Shown here: positions 1 through 12,600 of the stretch, one piece after another
Numbering within the stretch: position 1 is the first letter of the stretch
Layout of the letters: the number at the start of each line of letters is the position of its first letter
Assembly (NCBI GenBank): GCA_022266195.1
Contig: WHVY01000001.1
Coordinates: 5,766,001-5,830,000, forward strand
DNA from: Tetranychus cinnabarinus
Taxonomy: Eukaryota; Arthropoda; Arachnida; Trombidiformes; Tetranychidae
Length of the DNA: 64,000 bases
Direction of reading: 5' to 3'
Program-made: the position numbers and the translations under genes
The notes under the pieces: generated by a model
What the model was told of the DNA's origin: nothing
Database searches by the model: none
What the model saw: only the letters and a program-made list of their open reading frames with translations

Positions 1-1252
1 ACTGTACAACGAGCTAAATTGATATTCAAATGGAGGTTAAATACTCTTTTTATTAGCAAAATTTTTCACCTCAAATCATTGATTATTAATCTAAATAGTT
101 TTTGACTCATCATTAACAGGAATAGATTCATTAATCTGACTGTTGTTAACCTTAACAGTTGCTCGGCAAAATTGATTGAATCCAACTTGAAACAAGAGTT
201 GATCATTTAAAAATAAAATATGTAAAATAACTAGTCAATGATGATGATTGTGAATTAACTAAGTATATTTTGTTGACAATTTACAATTAAATGCCCTTGT
301 CAAACAATTTGTCCTCTTAAAGCATCAACAAAACCACAAACCTAAACATCAATTGCACAGACAAACAATATTAACAGCGATCTGTAAAGATCAACATCTA
401 CATTGATTAGCCTTGATTAATATTATTAACCATCTTTAATGAATTTTTGTGATTTAAATATTCAGACGAGGAAGAGATTGAATCGCTGTAATTGTTAATA
501 ATTGGTTGAATGATCGAGTTTATTTGCTTTTACTCAAATCAGTGTATATCTGTGTTTTTTTTGTTTACTCATTAATTTCCTATTCATTGATCCTATCAGA
601 CCGGCCAATTCATGATCAACCCTTTACACGAGACTGAAAAGGTTAATAATTACTATTGAACTTCAATTGATTTGATTAGGCTTCCTGATTTGCCTAAGAT
701 CTTTAATCTGGTGAGAAGTTAATGATTCCAATTGTTGGTACAGTTAATGGGGAGTTGAGGTGGGTTGATGATAATGAGTAAGCGAAAGTCTTGTATGTTT
801 GTGTTTAAATTTGATTGATGTAAGCATCATCATCAAGGTTGGGCGTGATTAAAATGAAAAATCAATTTAATTCAATTGAATTATCTATCAATATGAAACT
901 TATTAGTTGATAGTTGGGAGCGGACCTAAACCATCTTCAAAAGCCTTTGTGATTGAGAAGGACAGTTTTCATTAACCATAATTCAGGATTCCATTGACCA
1001 TTTTCACCAATCAAATTTTTCTGTTTTCCCAATCATGTTAATTAATTTTTGCTTCAATTGTGTATCATCAAACCAAATCATTACCAAGTAAAAGTCTTCT
1101 TTCAAACGTTTCTGACAATTTACAAGAGATTGACAAATCAATTGATCAAGTGGACTTTTTGGACAACAATTTTATAAAATAAATCAACTTGTTTTGCTTT
1201 GCTTTTAAACTGTAACATTTGATTAGCCAAAAAAGTTTGCTTTTGGTTGAAA
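1..1252. other. Noncoding 5' flank of the SLC35G-like gene
   Basis: No open frame with coding character and no repeat was recognised. The DNA is AT-rich with frequent ATTGATT/CAATTGA words, as in the rest of the noncoding sequence of the window. It probably contains the promoter and any untranslated leader of the transporter gene that starts at 1253, but no TATA box or initiator can be assigned with confidence. Confidence 0.5.
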
Positions 1253-2695
1253 ATGAAGGATTCAATTGCCGTTGATCGAGCCGATCCAAGAGATGAAGAC
1301 GATTTCATTATTGAGACTGTAGCCGATTCTAGTGAAACCAATTCAATTAAAACAGGAACTTCAACTCTAGCTGAATCCAATGAAAACATACACAGTTTAA
1401 CGCCTTTACCGAGACAATCCCATTTACGGTCAACTCCTGTCCTACGTCGAGCTTCAACATCTTCAATAAATTTCAACAGTACCAGTAAATCACCTTGTGC
1501 TTTACCATTACCGATTGACCAGTCAACTAAGTCTCCTTATCACACCAATAATTTACTGATATCAACAATTTCACACCAGGCCAACCTATCAGATTCCATG
1601 TCCTCATTGCCTTACTCTTATCAAGGTAAATACACCAATACCGGCGTCAATACCAACTATGGGGGTAACTATGGACGTAAAGCATCTATTGTCATATCAA
1701 ACCTCCGTCGATCATCAGTCCAAGTTGTCATTTCTGTGTGGACCTCATTTCGAGGTATCTTCTTTGCTTTCCTATCAGCCGTCTTTTTTTCCATCACCTC
1801 AGCCATAGTTAAACATTTATCAGAAATTCATCCAGGAGTAATGTCGTGTTTCCGTTTCATTGGAATCCTTTTGTTCTCCCTTCCAATGGTCTCCGAAGTT
1901 GGATTCCGTAACATTTTAGGTCCACGAGAGTTACGATTTTGGGTGCTACTTCGTGGTATTGCTGGAGCTACTTCAGTCTATTTGCGTTATTGTGCCCTTC
2001 AATATCTTCCCATAGCCAATGCAACCATCATTGTCCTATCAATGCCAGTTTTTGTTTGCATCTTGGCTCGTGTTTTCCTCAAAGAGCCTTGTGGCATTTT
2101 TCATGTCATCGCTCTTGCAGTAACTTTGTTGGGAATAGCATTTACGGCTAAACTAAATGTCATCTTTGGTTCATCTGAGGAAGAAGCTGCTGATGCTGGT
2201 ATTGACAAGACTGCTCATCTTTTGGGCTTAGCCGCTGGAATGGGGGCCACATTGGTTGGATCGTCATCCTATGTGATTGTCCGTAAAGTTAAATGTCTAG
2301 ACCAGTCGATAATCTTATTCAACTTTGCTTGGGTGGCCATAATTGAGAGCTCGATAATAACTTATTTCCAAGATGGTATTCAACTACCGACCACCGTAAT
2401 AGGAACCTGGCTTCTTGTAATTTTAACAGTTGCCTCTTTTTACGCTCAATTTTTATTAACTAAGGCACTTAAATGTGAAGAAGCTGGTCTAGTATCAGTC
2501 ACTCGAGCATCATCTGAAGTTATCTTTGCTTTTCTAACGCAAATTTTTATATTTCAATCAATGCCTGATTGGTATTCTTATGTTGGCGCTTTCCTGGTAA
2601 CAACAGCAGTTTCATTGACCAGCATTCGCAAATATATTGTTACACTACCAAAGGATAGTATTTGGAGACGTTTATTTGCATTCACATTAAAATAA
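1253..2695 (+). CDS. EamA-type transporter, SLC35G1-like
   Basis: Single-exon gene, 480 aa. The first in-frame ATG is at 1253; a TTG two codons earlier is not needed. Residues 1 to about 160 are a polar Ser/Thr-rich, presumably cytosolic tail with two basic kinase-like sites (LRRAST, RKAS). From about residue 167 to 470 there are about ten hydrophobic segments in two EamA repeats (about 167-300 and 321-465). The first repeat has the family pattern: an arginine in PGVMSCFRF, then YCALQYLPIANATIIV and a Pro-Val-Phe segment followed by LKEP. EamA/DMT proteins of the SLC35G group are membrane carriers of poorly known substrate; placing it there is by motif and length. The gene is convergent with the ARID5-like gene, with stop codons 632 bp apart. 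The substrate cannot be inferred. Confidence 0.85.
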   Translation: MKDSIAVDRADPRDEDDFIIETVADSSETNSIKTGTSTLAESNENIHSLTPLPRQSHLRSTPVLRRASTSSINFNSTSKSPCALPLPIDQSTKSPYHTNNLLISTISHQANLSDSMSSLPYSYQGKYTNTGVNTNYGGNYGRKASIVISNLRRSSVQVVISVWTSFRGIFFAFLSAVFFSITSAIVKHLSEIHPGVMSCFRFIGILLFSLPMVSEVGFRNILGPRELRFWVLLRGIAGATSVYLRYCALQYLPIANATIIVLSMPVFVCILARVFLKEPCGIFHVIALAVTLLGIAFTAKLNVIFGSSEEEAADAGIDKTAHLLGLAAGMGATLVGSSSYVIVRKVKCLDQSIILFNFAWVAIIESSIITYFQDGIQLPTTVIGTWLLVILTVASFYAQFLLTKALKCEEAGLVSVTRASSEVIFAFLTQIFIFQSMPDWYSYVGAFLVTTAVSLTSIRKYIVTLPKDSIWRRLFAFTLK

Positions 2696-2914
2696 CAAGT
2701 GTAGCCTCCGATCATGACTGATTGCAAATTTATTTTCACTGTTTACGATAAATTCAATTCACATTTAAAGACTCATTTAAATTTTGTCAAATGGACAATC
2801 GTTGATGCAATTGACTTCAAATTTATCGTTTGGTCTCTTTTAGTACAGTTGAGGCACCAAATTATTAACCAAACTCTTTACTTAAAAGACTGTTTTATAT
2901 ATTCCTAGTCCAAC

Positions 2915-2920
2915 AATAAA
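2915..2920 (+). promoter_or_regulatory. Candidate polyadenylation signal AATAAA
   Basis: AATAAA lies 220 bases after the transporter stop codon and before the convergent ARID5-like gene. It is the first canonical hexamer in a plausible place, though in AT-rich DNA such hexamers also occur by chance. Confidence 0.4.
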
Positions 2921-3327
2921 CCATCAAACTAAATAACGAAAAAGTTTTTCACCCTATTTACCCTGTTTAAGCGGAAATTTCTCAGAAATCTGTATTCTGC
3001 TCAACTTCTAACTATTTTTCGGACATGTAGTTCAATCGCGGCTTTCAATGTGGGCAAAAATTTCCGGTAGAATCCTTTCCGTTTAATTACAATTTTTACA
3101 CAAAAATTTGATGTTTTGACTCTATTTATTGTAAATTTATTTGACATTTATGTATAGATTAATGTAATTTTTCATTTGCTCATAGAGGCAGTAACAATCA
3201 GTAATTATCAGTAAAATTAAATAATGAAAGAAATGACGATCAGTTGATGATTAATGATGATTTCATTATGGTTCATGATGACTTTTGTGGGATTTAAAAT
3301 TTGTAAATTGTTCAAATTGTTCGAGTT
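2921..3327. other. Convergent intergenic region / 3' UTRs
   Basis: This is the tail-to-tail spacer between the transporter and the ARID5-like gene. On the minus strand it should carry the 3' UTR of the ARID5-like gene; a TTTATT at 3125-3130 reads AATAAA on the minus strand, about 200 bases past that stop, and is a candidate polyadenylation signal. Nothing else was seen. Confidence 0.4.
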
Positions 3328-6300
3328 TCATTCAAACCAGCCTCTCCATCGAGCATCATTTTCAGCAGCAGCGGCAGCAGCAGCGGAAAACCTTTCATCG
3401 CCAAGTAACTCTAAGGGTGAAAAGCCAGAGACGCCTCCTTGTTGACCCAGCATAGCAGGATTAAAGAAGTGACCAGAAGCCAGTGCTGCGGCTGCAGCGG
3501 CAGCCATGGCATTCATATTCATGTTAGGCCCGGATCCGTTTCCATTTGAATTTGTTTGGGTTCCACTTCCAGCAGCAGCAGCGGTGGGAAACGAGTTGAA
3601 AAAGGGAAGGAAAGAGGGTAAAGTTGGATTGTATTCTGAGATTGAGGGTGAAGATGGCACGGTTGGCCGATGGACAGAGTTTAACATGGGATGGAAACCC
3701 GCTGGATAGCCTAGGACAGCGGCAGCCGAGCTCATTTGTTTGGCTAGATTGGGATGAAGTCGTTCCATTTCACGGAAAGCAATTTCTTGAGCAATCGTTT
3801 GTGAAGCCAAGGCAAAGTTTTCCGGTGTAACCATTGCACGTAATTGATTAAGAGTATTTGAAGATTGTAATTTAGATTGTACATCTCGATTGGCGGCGGA
3901 CAATTCAGAGGGTGAAAATGGAAAGCCAGGTGGTAATAGAGGTAATTGTTGGTGTTGCTGTTGTGCTTGATGATGGTGGGATGAAAGAGGTTGTTGTTGT
4001 TGTTGTTGTTGCTGTTGTTGCTGACGGCGTTGGTGGTGTTGATGATGTTGATGGTTAGAGAGACCATTAAGGTGTGTTTGAATTAAATGTTGCTGTTGCT
4101 GATTGAGATCTTTCAGACCAGACCCAGAGTTAGTGACCGATGATGCTGAATGATTTGATTTATCTTTCATTTTCAAGGCATTGGGTGAAGGACTTGATTT
4201 AATCAGTTGAGATCGATTTGAATTGGAGATAGTTTTGTGGTTACTTTGTGAAGAGGAATGATGTTTGGGTGTCGATGTTGTCCCAGTAATAGCCACTGGT
4301 GAAGAAACAGGCAATGGCGATGGGTTAACATGTCGTTGTTGTTGTTGCTGTTGGTTTTGGGTTTGATGGTTAACAGCAGCTTTGGATGAATTGCTTTTTA
4401 ATGTTGTTCGCTCATAATTAACATTAATATTAACATTATTATTACTATTACTATTATTACTATTACTATTATTACTATTAGTATTACTATTAGAATTACA
4501 ATTACTATTATTACTCTTTGGCACTTTAGGGACTGAATTTATAACAGCATTGTTATTAGCAGCATGTTGATGTGCAGAACGATGAATACTATTATTGGTA
4601 TTGTTGTTGATGTTGTTATTACTATCCATAGAGTTATGGATAACTTGTAAACCAGAATTTTTACCAGATTTGCATTCCTTAACTCGTACTTTAGCACTTA
4701 AATCAAGTATGGTTGATGGTGAGGTGTCCTCAGAGGTCACTTTGTCTTTTGGTGTAACAACCTTTCGATCAACTTCAACAATCCTCTTTTTACAAGTTAA
4801 ATCCAAAGGTAGCAACAGTGAATCCTGGTGTGAAGAAGGAGCAACTTTACGTTTCAATGAAGAGGAGGTAAAGTTGGGTGTTAATTTGGTACTTTTAGTG
4901 ACTGAAGATGAGGTTGATGAAGATCCACTGGTAAAGGGTATTTGTTGTGTATACCATGGAGAGGGTAAAAAGGTGGCTGCATGAGCAATAGGAGGTAAAC
5001 ATGGCTTTTTGAGCAGGGAATTGTCTTTGGGTAAACCATCGATTGGATTGTCTTTATAAGTTGGAACAACCTTTACACAAGGCTTTAACGGTGTTTTATG
5101 GATAACACTTGGTCGACCAGAAATTGTATTTGTTACATTTGAATTTAAACTGACATTAAGTGAATTATTGACCGTTGCATTAACCGTGGCAGCAACAGCA
5201 TTTGATTTAACATTTAAATTGGCCTTTTTAATACCATTTACTGGTGGTATTGTTTGACTTTCATTGCTTTCAACTTTCATTTCTCTTGTCAAATGAACTT
5301 GCTGTTGTTGTTTAGCAGCATCCATTGCTGAAATAAGTGTTGATATAGACGATAAGGGTGAAGCAGCATTGTTTGTATCGACATTAACAGCACCATTAGC
5401 AGTGCTTAATTTATCTGACTTAGATAAGTTTAAATCAACTTCAACATTATCATCGGTATCACAGTCATCAGTTCCGGTGGTTAAATTTTTGTCCCTCTTA
5501 TCATTATTGGTATCATCATCGTTACACTTGTTACTTTTCAAGCAATTAACCTTCTCATCAGCAGATATCTCATCAGCTGACTTTGATTCAACTTCACTTT
5601 TGATTTGTTTCATATCGTCTCCATCAAGTTCACTATTGACCGACTTTAATTCAATTTTATCACCTTTCGTTTCATTTAAATCTTTATTGGCATCATTTTT
5701 CACCTCATCTGCACCATCCAAGTTGACCATGGATGAACCAGGTTTAACATCATCAGTTGTCTCAAAATTTGATACTTTATCTATTTCCATGTTTTCCTCA
5801 ACACCAACAGCTGACATTTGAGAGGTTGGTTTACGCTCTGATTGTGAACAGTTTAAATTATCTTCAACACTTGGACTGGCTGTTGATTTAACAGGACAAG
5901 TTAAACTTTTCCGTTCATTTTCATCTTTACACTCAACTTGACTCTCATCTCGACTCTGATTAGGCAAACCATTTCTAGATGACAATTCATCACCCGAACA
6001 ATTATTAGAGTCTTTATCAATTTTCCGTTCCGATTGACCAGATTGACTTTCCTCACTTTTAACCAACTCGGCTTCAACCGGACAACCATCAACAATAGAT
6101 GACTTGCTAGCCTCTTCTTCATGCAACTCACTGTTTAATGATTCACTTTCATCGTCATCGGTTGCAGACGAGGTTGACCCATTAGTCGAGGCAGCAGCAA
6201 CCGTAGCAGGAGCACTCGATGAACTGCCTTGCTGTAACCGTTTAGACTGACGGACACCTTGCCGTCTATGGCGATGACGATGATGACCTCGACGTCCTTT

Positions 6301-6632
6301 TCGTTCTTCAGTTACCATTGAAGTTGCACTTGCAATCGACTGATCATCATCGAGACCCTCTCCACCTTTAGTCGATAGCTCGGGTGATCCAAGTGGAGAT
6401 ATTGATCGACCCCGAGTCGACCGACGATTAGTTTTGATTCCTCGAGCTTCATTCAAATGCCTCTCAAAAGGCAACAGCAACCTTTCAAAATGCCTTCTCG
6501 TACAAGTTGCCGCACTAGTGCTTCTCGGGTCACCGCCAAGGCGATCATAAACAATTTTCCATATCCTTTGCTTGGTAATCCTTTCATAGCCTCCAAGTTT
6601 CTGAGTTAAGGTGAACAAGTAAAATAGGTCAA
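3328..6632 (-). CDS. ARID5: ARID5-like gene, exon 4 (ARID core and low-complexity C-terminal tail)
   Basis: The exon starts right after the acceptor TTCTTACAG (6641-6633) and runs open for 1100 codons to TAA. It begins with the ARID core: QKLGGYE, RIWKIVYDRLGGDP, STSAATCTRRHFERLLLPFE. After the ARID comes a basic patch, an acidic Asp/Glu/Ser/Lys region (about residues 560-850), a short motif PLDLT near residue 1030 and an ILDLSAK shortly after (both resemble the PxDLS-type CtBP-binding motif), an Asn/Ser run, a Gln/His tract near residues 1285-1300, and an Ala-rich end (AMAAAAAAAL; AAAAAAAEN). No intron is needed to keep the frame, but one cannot be excluded. Low complexity makes repeat-length polymorphism likely. 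Confidence 0.85.
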
Positions 6633-9600
6633 CTGTAAGAAGAAAAAAAATGTGCAAAATTAATACATTGAATTGCGAATAGTAAATTGTCTAACCAAAA
6701 GTTGAACATTCGTATTCATCAACTAAATCAATTTAAATTAATATGTAAATTAATGTCGACAGCGACAAGGAAAAGGTGATAAAAAGATGATCAAGAGAAA
6801 TGAAAGAAAAACTTTTTTCTATTTTTACCAAAAAAATCATGAAAACCTTTCAACATTTTCATTGAACCTCATGTAATAGATTCCTTCATTAAATGGTTCA
6901 ATCTTTCATTATCATGTTTCCTGTATTTTTCATGTTTTCACAGACATTTAAACAACAAATTGAACAATAAAATTATTGCGCTTGTTGAGAAATAAATTTG
7001 TCTCCTTGCAAATTACAATCAATGGTGTAATTTAAATGAATAATCAATTAAGGTGTTGGGCTGAGAGAAGCAAGAAAAAGGTAAGAAAACAATTGATTGA
7101 ATGTTAAAATACAGTAAACAATAAAACAATATTAAATGGAAACATTAACTTGAACAGAATTGCCTTTTGAATCATTGATATAACAATAATCATGATTTTG
7201 CGTCCTTCATCGACTCTCATTTCAACTTATTATTCAATTGACTATCACACTCTATTAAATTACATGATAACAAATTACTATTCTGACCTTTTATTTCACA
7301 TTTTGGATGAAAAGGAAAAAAATAAAAGACCAGAAAAGAAAAAGTTATTCAATTGTTTCCACTAATTTTGATCATTTGAATGTTTTAAAAAAGCAAAATT
7401 GTTGAAACATTTTCCACTTTGTTTATCAAATTTCAACAAGGAATAGTGATAAAAATAATTTTGAAAAATATCTCACATTTCCTATTCTGATAATCTGATA
7501 ATGATGGGAAAAGAAGTCACAAATTTTTATCATTTACAGTTTGCAAAGAAACAATTTTATCAATTTTCAAAGTCAATGAGTTTTACAATAAACAGAGATT
7601 GTTGGTGAAGATGAAAATGATGAAAAGTAAACGAAATGATGATCAAGAGATGATAAAAGATACACAAAGAGATGGAGCAAAAAACAAGTTAAAAATTGGA
7701 CAAGATTCATTTAAAAGCGACTCATGTTATTGGATCGATATTTGGTTGAATGAAAATAACTTCAATTTTCATTCTCACTTTTCACTGCCTTTTCCCTCAT
7801 CTTCATCTTTATGCAACTTGTTATCGCCATTTCAACCATTTTTCACTCTTTTCCCTCCCAATCCTTGATAAACATTTCACCATGTTGTTGCTACGTTTAC
7901 AAAGATATTCAATTTGACCTAAAAAAGCGGGCAATCAACAATTAAAACACTTATCCAAACCTTAACTCTTTCAATTAGATGTTCAATGTTTACCTTTCTC
8001 TTGATCTTGACTTTCATCAACAATCAACCTTTAAATTATTAAACCTTTTGACTGGTTCAACATGAAACAATCATAAACTTGATCTTAATTGACCAGCTTT
8101 TCATCTTTGCTTTTTTTCCTTCACATTTCAATCTTTTCCACTTTTCATTATCATGTCTCTAAGGTTTCCTGAAATTATTGATAGTCCAATGATTTTATCT
8201 GCTTGTTCATGGAATCATGAAAGACGCAAATGCCAACCATTGGTAATCAGAAGCTTTTTTAAACATTTTCATTGCAATCATTTGCTATGAGAGATTGAAC
8301 AATGTCAACCTCAATGTTTCCATTATCAAGTTAACCAGAAGAAAAGAAAGTTTCTCTGAAATTCATTTGATAACCAATTCACATATTCAAGTGAACACCA
8401 GAAAACTCATCACGGATGTTATCTCAATTGTAAGTGAAAAAATGATTCTAAATATGTTCAATATCATGGACAGTTAGTCAATTATAGAGAGTTAATTGCT
8501 GTTAGGTAAAAATAATGAAACATTTTAGGTTTACAAGGAAAACATATTTATGTTGATAATGACGATGTGAAAATGTGTATTTACAATTGGATAAGAAAAG
8601 GAAACAAAGAAGAGTGAAAAGGACTAATTATCATCAATTTGATGAGTTGAAATGAAATCATAGATTTTTGATGAAAATCGGAAGGAAGTTTAATTGCCAG
8701 TAAACAAGTGAATGCTTGGCTAAGCTAACACGATGCCAGCAATTGATTGCAGCCTAAAGGTGCTGAGAAATGATCATTAAAGTAAATTATTGAAAGTTTG
8801 TTTACCAGCAAAAAAATGAACCTTTTTTGTATTCATTGCAATAAATGGTAATAATTTTTAGCTGATTAGTTTTAACCACAAATGCGATAAAAAAAGAGTT
8901 TCCCCTTTTCAACGATTCTAATTGAATAAGTTTCATCAATCCTGAGTCAAGATGAGGTAAACATGAGATTGATAATGATTGAGAATGAAAAAAAAAGGGA
9001 ATGAAAAAGGGTTTAATCAACAGATTTGGAGAAAATAAAATCTCATGAAAACAACATCAACAGAAACATTATCTATCATATAATTCAAGTGAATGAAGGA
9101 AAAATGTCATTACATTTAGACAACTCTTTCTGCTTCCAATTCAACTCTTTCCATCTTTTCCCTCATCTTTTCAAGCTCACTCAGCCTCAGAGAGATTCTT
9201 GAATTTTACAAAATTCATACAAACCCACCATCAACACTGACACCACCCAACTCGAAATCTTTTTTTTTATCATTTTCCTTTTTTCGCCTACTTTTTCCTT
9301 CGCCATTTCACCATCCTTCTCATCCTCATCTCATCATTTTCATCATCAATAATTTATCTTCTTGATACATCTGAAATCAATTGGGATTCACCATTCACAC
9401 GCAATACCAGCCAATATAATTGGTTGACAGTTATGCGTAAATGTATCTAACTATCATTTTATTATTATAAATTATTAGACAATTGTTAATAAAGAAATGA
9501 TAACTTTTAGTAATCATTTGAAAAATCACGCAATCAATGTTTTCTTTCAACAATTTACCTTTAAATCAACCTTTAGCAATCAGAGGAAAAAAATATTAAA

Positions 9601-12600
9601 ATATTTTCATGTTTTCAACTCTTTTTTTCTTGATATTGAACATAATTCTGATGTTAGTTTGATAGATTAATCATTTGTAACTTTAGGAAATATTGTTTCC
9701 ATGTTTTTGTAAAGTAAAGTGAAATGGTGAGCAAAAATAACTACAAATGTAATAATAAATTTTAGCTAAATTGCGCATTTAACCACATTATCCAATCAAT
9801 CATTGAGATTAGATTTGATTAAGGGAAGAAACATTGAAAAGATAATAATAAAATCAAGAGCAAATAATTACAGGATACTTTACAAATACAATGATGGGAT
9901 AATTACTTGATAACTTAGTTTTTGTTAACAACTTGTTATAATGATGAGAGGATATAAAAATGTCTGAGTAATGTTTTTAATCTGGTCAATAAAAGATTGA
10001 GTTGTTTCAAGCAAAATAATATTCATAAGCAGGAGAGAGAGAGAGGATTCATTCATTATGGGCATGATTGTGAGAAGAGGAAGAAAGGAAAGAAAGGTTA
10101 AATTGATTATGAATCGATAAATGAACATGAAAAATGGCATTAAATTAACTAGTAACTAATTATGTTCAACAATGGTAAAGACAGGAGACAGAAGATTGAG
10201 AAAAGGCGAAACATGGATAATTAACTTTTTATCAATTGTTCATTTAGTTCAGCTTTTTCAACATTTTTATCAACATAATCTAGTCACTGATGATAATTAC
10301 TAGGCATCCATACAGAGAGAGAGAGGTTAAAATGAGTTACAATCAGGATAAACTTACAGACACACTCACCAAACAACAATTAAAAGTAACAATAATCATC
10401 AAGAAACTCCCAGACCACATTGGATAAGGATGAAAATAGAGAAGAAGAAGAAGAAGAAGAAGAAATGAAGGAAAAGAAGAAGATGGAGAGAAATGAAGGA
10501 AAGAATGGAATGGAAAGGAAGAAAAGATGAAAATGCAGTGAAGATTGGAAGACAAGTAAATAAGCAGAAAGGTTAAAGGATAAAAAACTTGGGAAAAGTT
10601 GAACATTATTTGGTTCATGGTATCAGCATCATTTAACCGTAAATTAAAGTTTAAATTGCATCACCTAGGATCAACATGATTTAGGTAATCTGTGTAACAG
10701 TAACATTTCAAGTTGTTTTTGTGTGTGTTGGTAATGATCATCAAGAGTAAGTTAATATGGTTAAATTGATAAGTGATTGAAATTGATTGTGCATTCAAAT
10801 AGTAAAATGAACACAATTTAACAATTTGCAAAAACACAAACTTTTAAATCATATTTGACATTGAAATTAAATTGACTCTTTTTTTTCAATTCATCGATTG
10901 ATTTACAAGTTGACTTGATGTTGCTTTGTTTTTGTAAGCAAACCAATTATTGAAAGCAACTTTTATCTGATCAAATATTGATTAATAGATGAAACAGTAT
11001 CAGGAGCAATTCATTTCATGAAGTAAACTCAATGAAAACCTGAATCTCAACATTAACAGTTTTGGACCGATTCTTCTTCTTCTTCCAACAATATTGATTT
11101 TTGTTTCTGGATCAAGTAAAAAGAGATTCACCACAAATCATGAAAATCTGTTCACAATTGGCCAACAATTTAAATTGCAATTGAGAATTAAACTTTTGAT
11201 TAAAAGTTAAATTTTTTTAACAGACAATATTAAGAGTTAATTTGCTTCAAGGTTGGGTTGGAATGAAAAGTTTACTTGAAATGATGATAATAAATAATGA
11301 ATCAACCAGTTTTGCTTTGTTTCCCAAAGAGGCAACTTTCAATATATCATTAATGTAATATCATCATCTTCATCACTAACACATTTTTCAATAGCAACAA
11401 TCTATCATTTATCATCATCATCATTATCATCAATATAATCATGAGATTATCAGAGCTTTCTTTCAAATGTATTTATCAAGTCTTTCGATTGATTGCATCT
11501 CTACAAAAATAACAGGAAATCAATTGGGAAGGATAAACATGAAAATTTGAATAACAGCAAAAGTAAAGCAAAAGTAAAGCAAAAGTTACTTGTCATGAGT
11601 AATTCAGCCTTTTACTTTTTTCTCATGGCAACTAAAGAAGAAGAAAAATCCATGAAAAAAAGAGCAAAATTTCATGCAAGGCAACAAGCAACAAAAAAAA
11701 TGAATTTACATGTCAATTGTTTACACACATTGAAAGAGTCATGTAAAAATTAAATTAAAAATCAAGTGACACTTAAGACAAATTGTTAAATGTTGGTTAA
11801 ATATTGTGTCTTTTAATTTTGTTTCAAAGATGGATGAAGTTGCTTGTTAATAGGAAAATCAAATGAGTGAGTAAAAATAGTTGCATTTGTGTTCAACTAA
11901 CAACTCGTAGAGAGTCAACCAAGCAAGCAACACAAATCATTATTATTATCATCATCATTATCATCATCAATGTCAATGGCAAACAACAACAACAACAGCA
12001 AGAGGCTCGAAAAGTACAAGAAATAGTCAATCAATAGCACGGAGAAAAGGAAAGAAGAGAAACAAAAAAATTGAATGAAAATGGATAAATAGTTGAAGGA
12101 AAAGCCGAGCAGAGTCAGATTAACATATTCAGTGCAAATAGAGGAAAAGGCAAGGGAAAGATGAAGATAAATAAACAGCAAAGAAACCAGAAAAGTAGAG
12201 AGAGAAAGAAGATCAAGAATGTTGAAGATGAAAAAGATGAGGATAAAGATGAGCTGGAAAGTGAGTGAAACAAAATGTTGAAAAAGGACAAAAAAGGAAA
12301 TGTTGATGGATTCATGTTTATTGAGCGACTTGTAGCTATTCAGTTAATCGGTGTAAATTAATTGAAATTATCAGTAAATGAATAAATTATCATTTTTCTT
12401 TCTTCGCTGCTCATCACATTTTCACCAACCTTTCCATTTTTCATGCAACTTTTTTGCTCCATTTTTCCCCTTTCACTCTGTGAACTTTTTTTCATTGTTG
12501 GTAACAGTTATTGTTATGATTGGTTATTATGATTATTAATAATATTATTTTGTTTCCCTCATAACTCAACCTTGGTTAGTAGCAGTAAACTTGTAGTAGA

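Noticed and set aside
5369..5821. Plus-strand open frame of 150 codons, Ser-rich
   Set aside because: It is antisense to the acidic region of ARID5 exon 4.
3328..6657. Treating the ARID exon as a complete gene with its own start at 6657
   Set aside because: The apparent start is a TTG inside the intron's polypyrimidine/acceptor region; half the ARID domain would be missing, and it is supplied in phase by exon 3.
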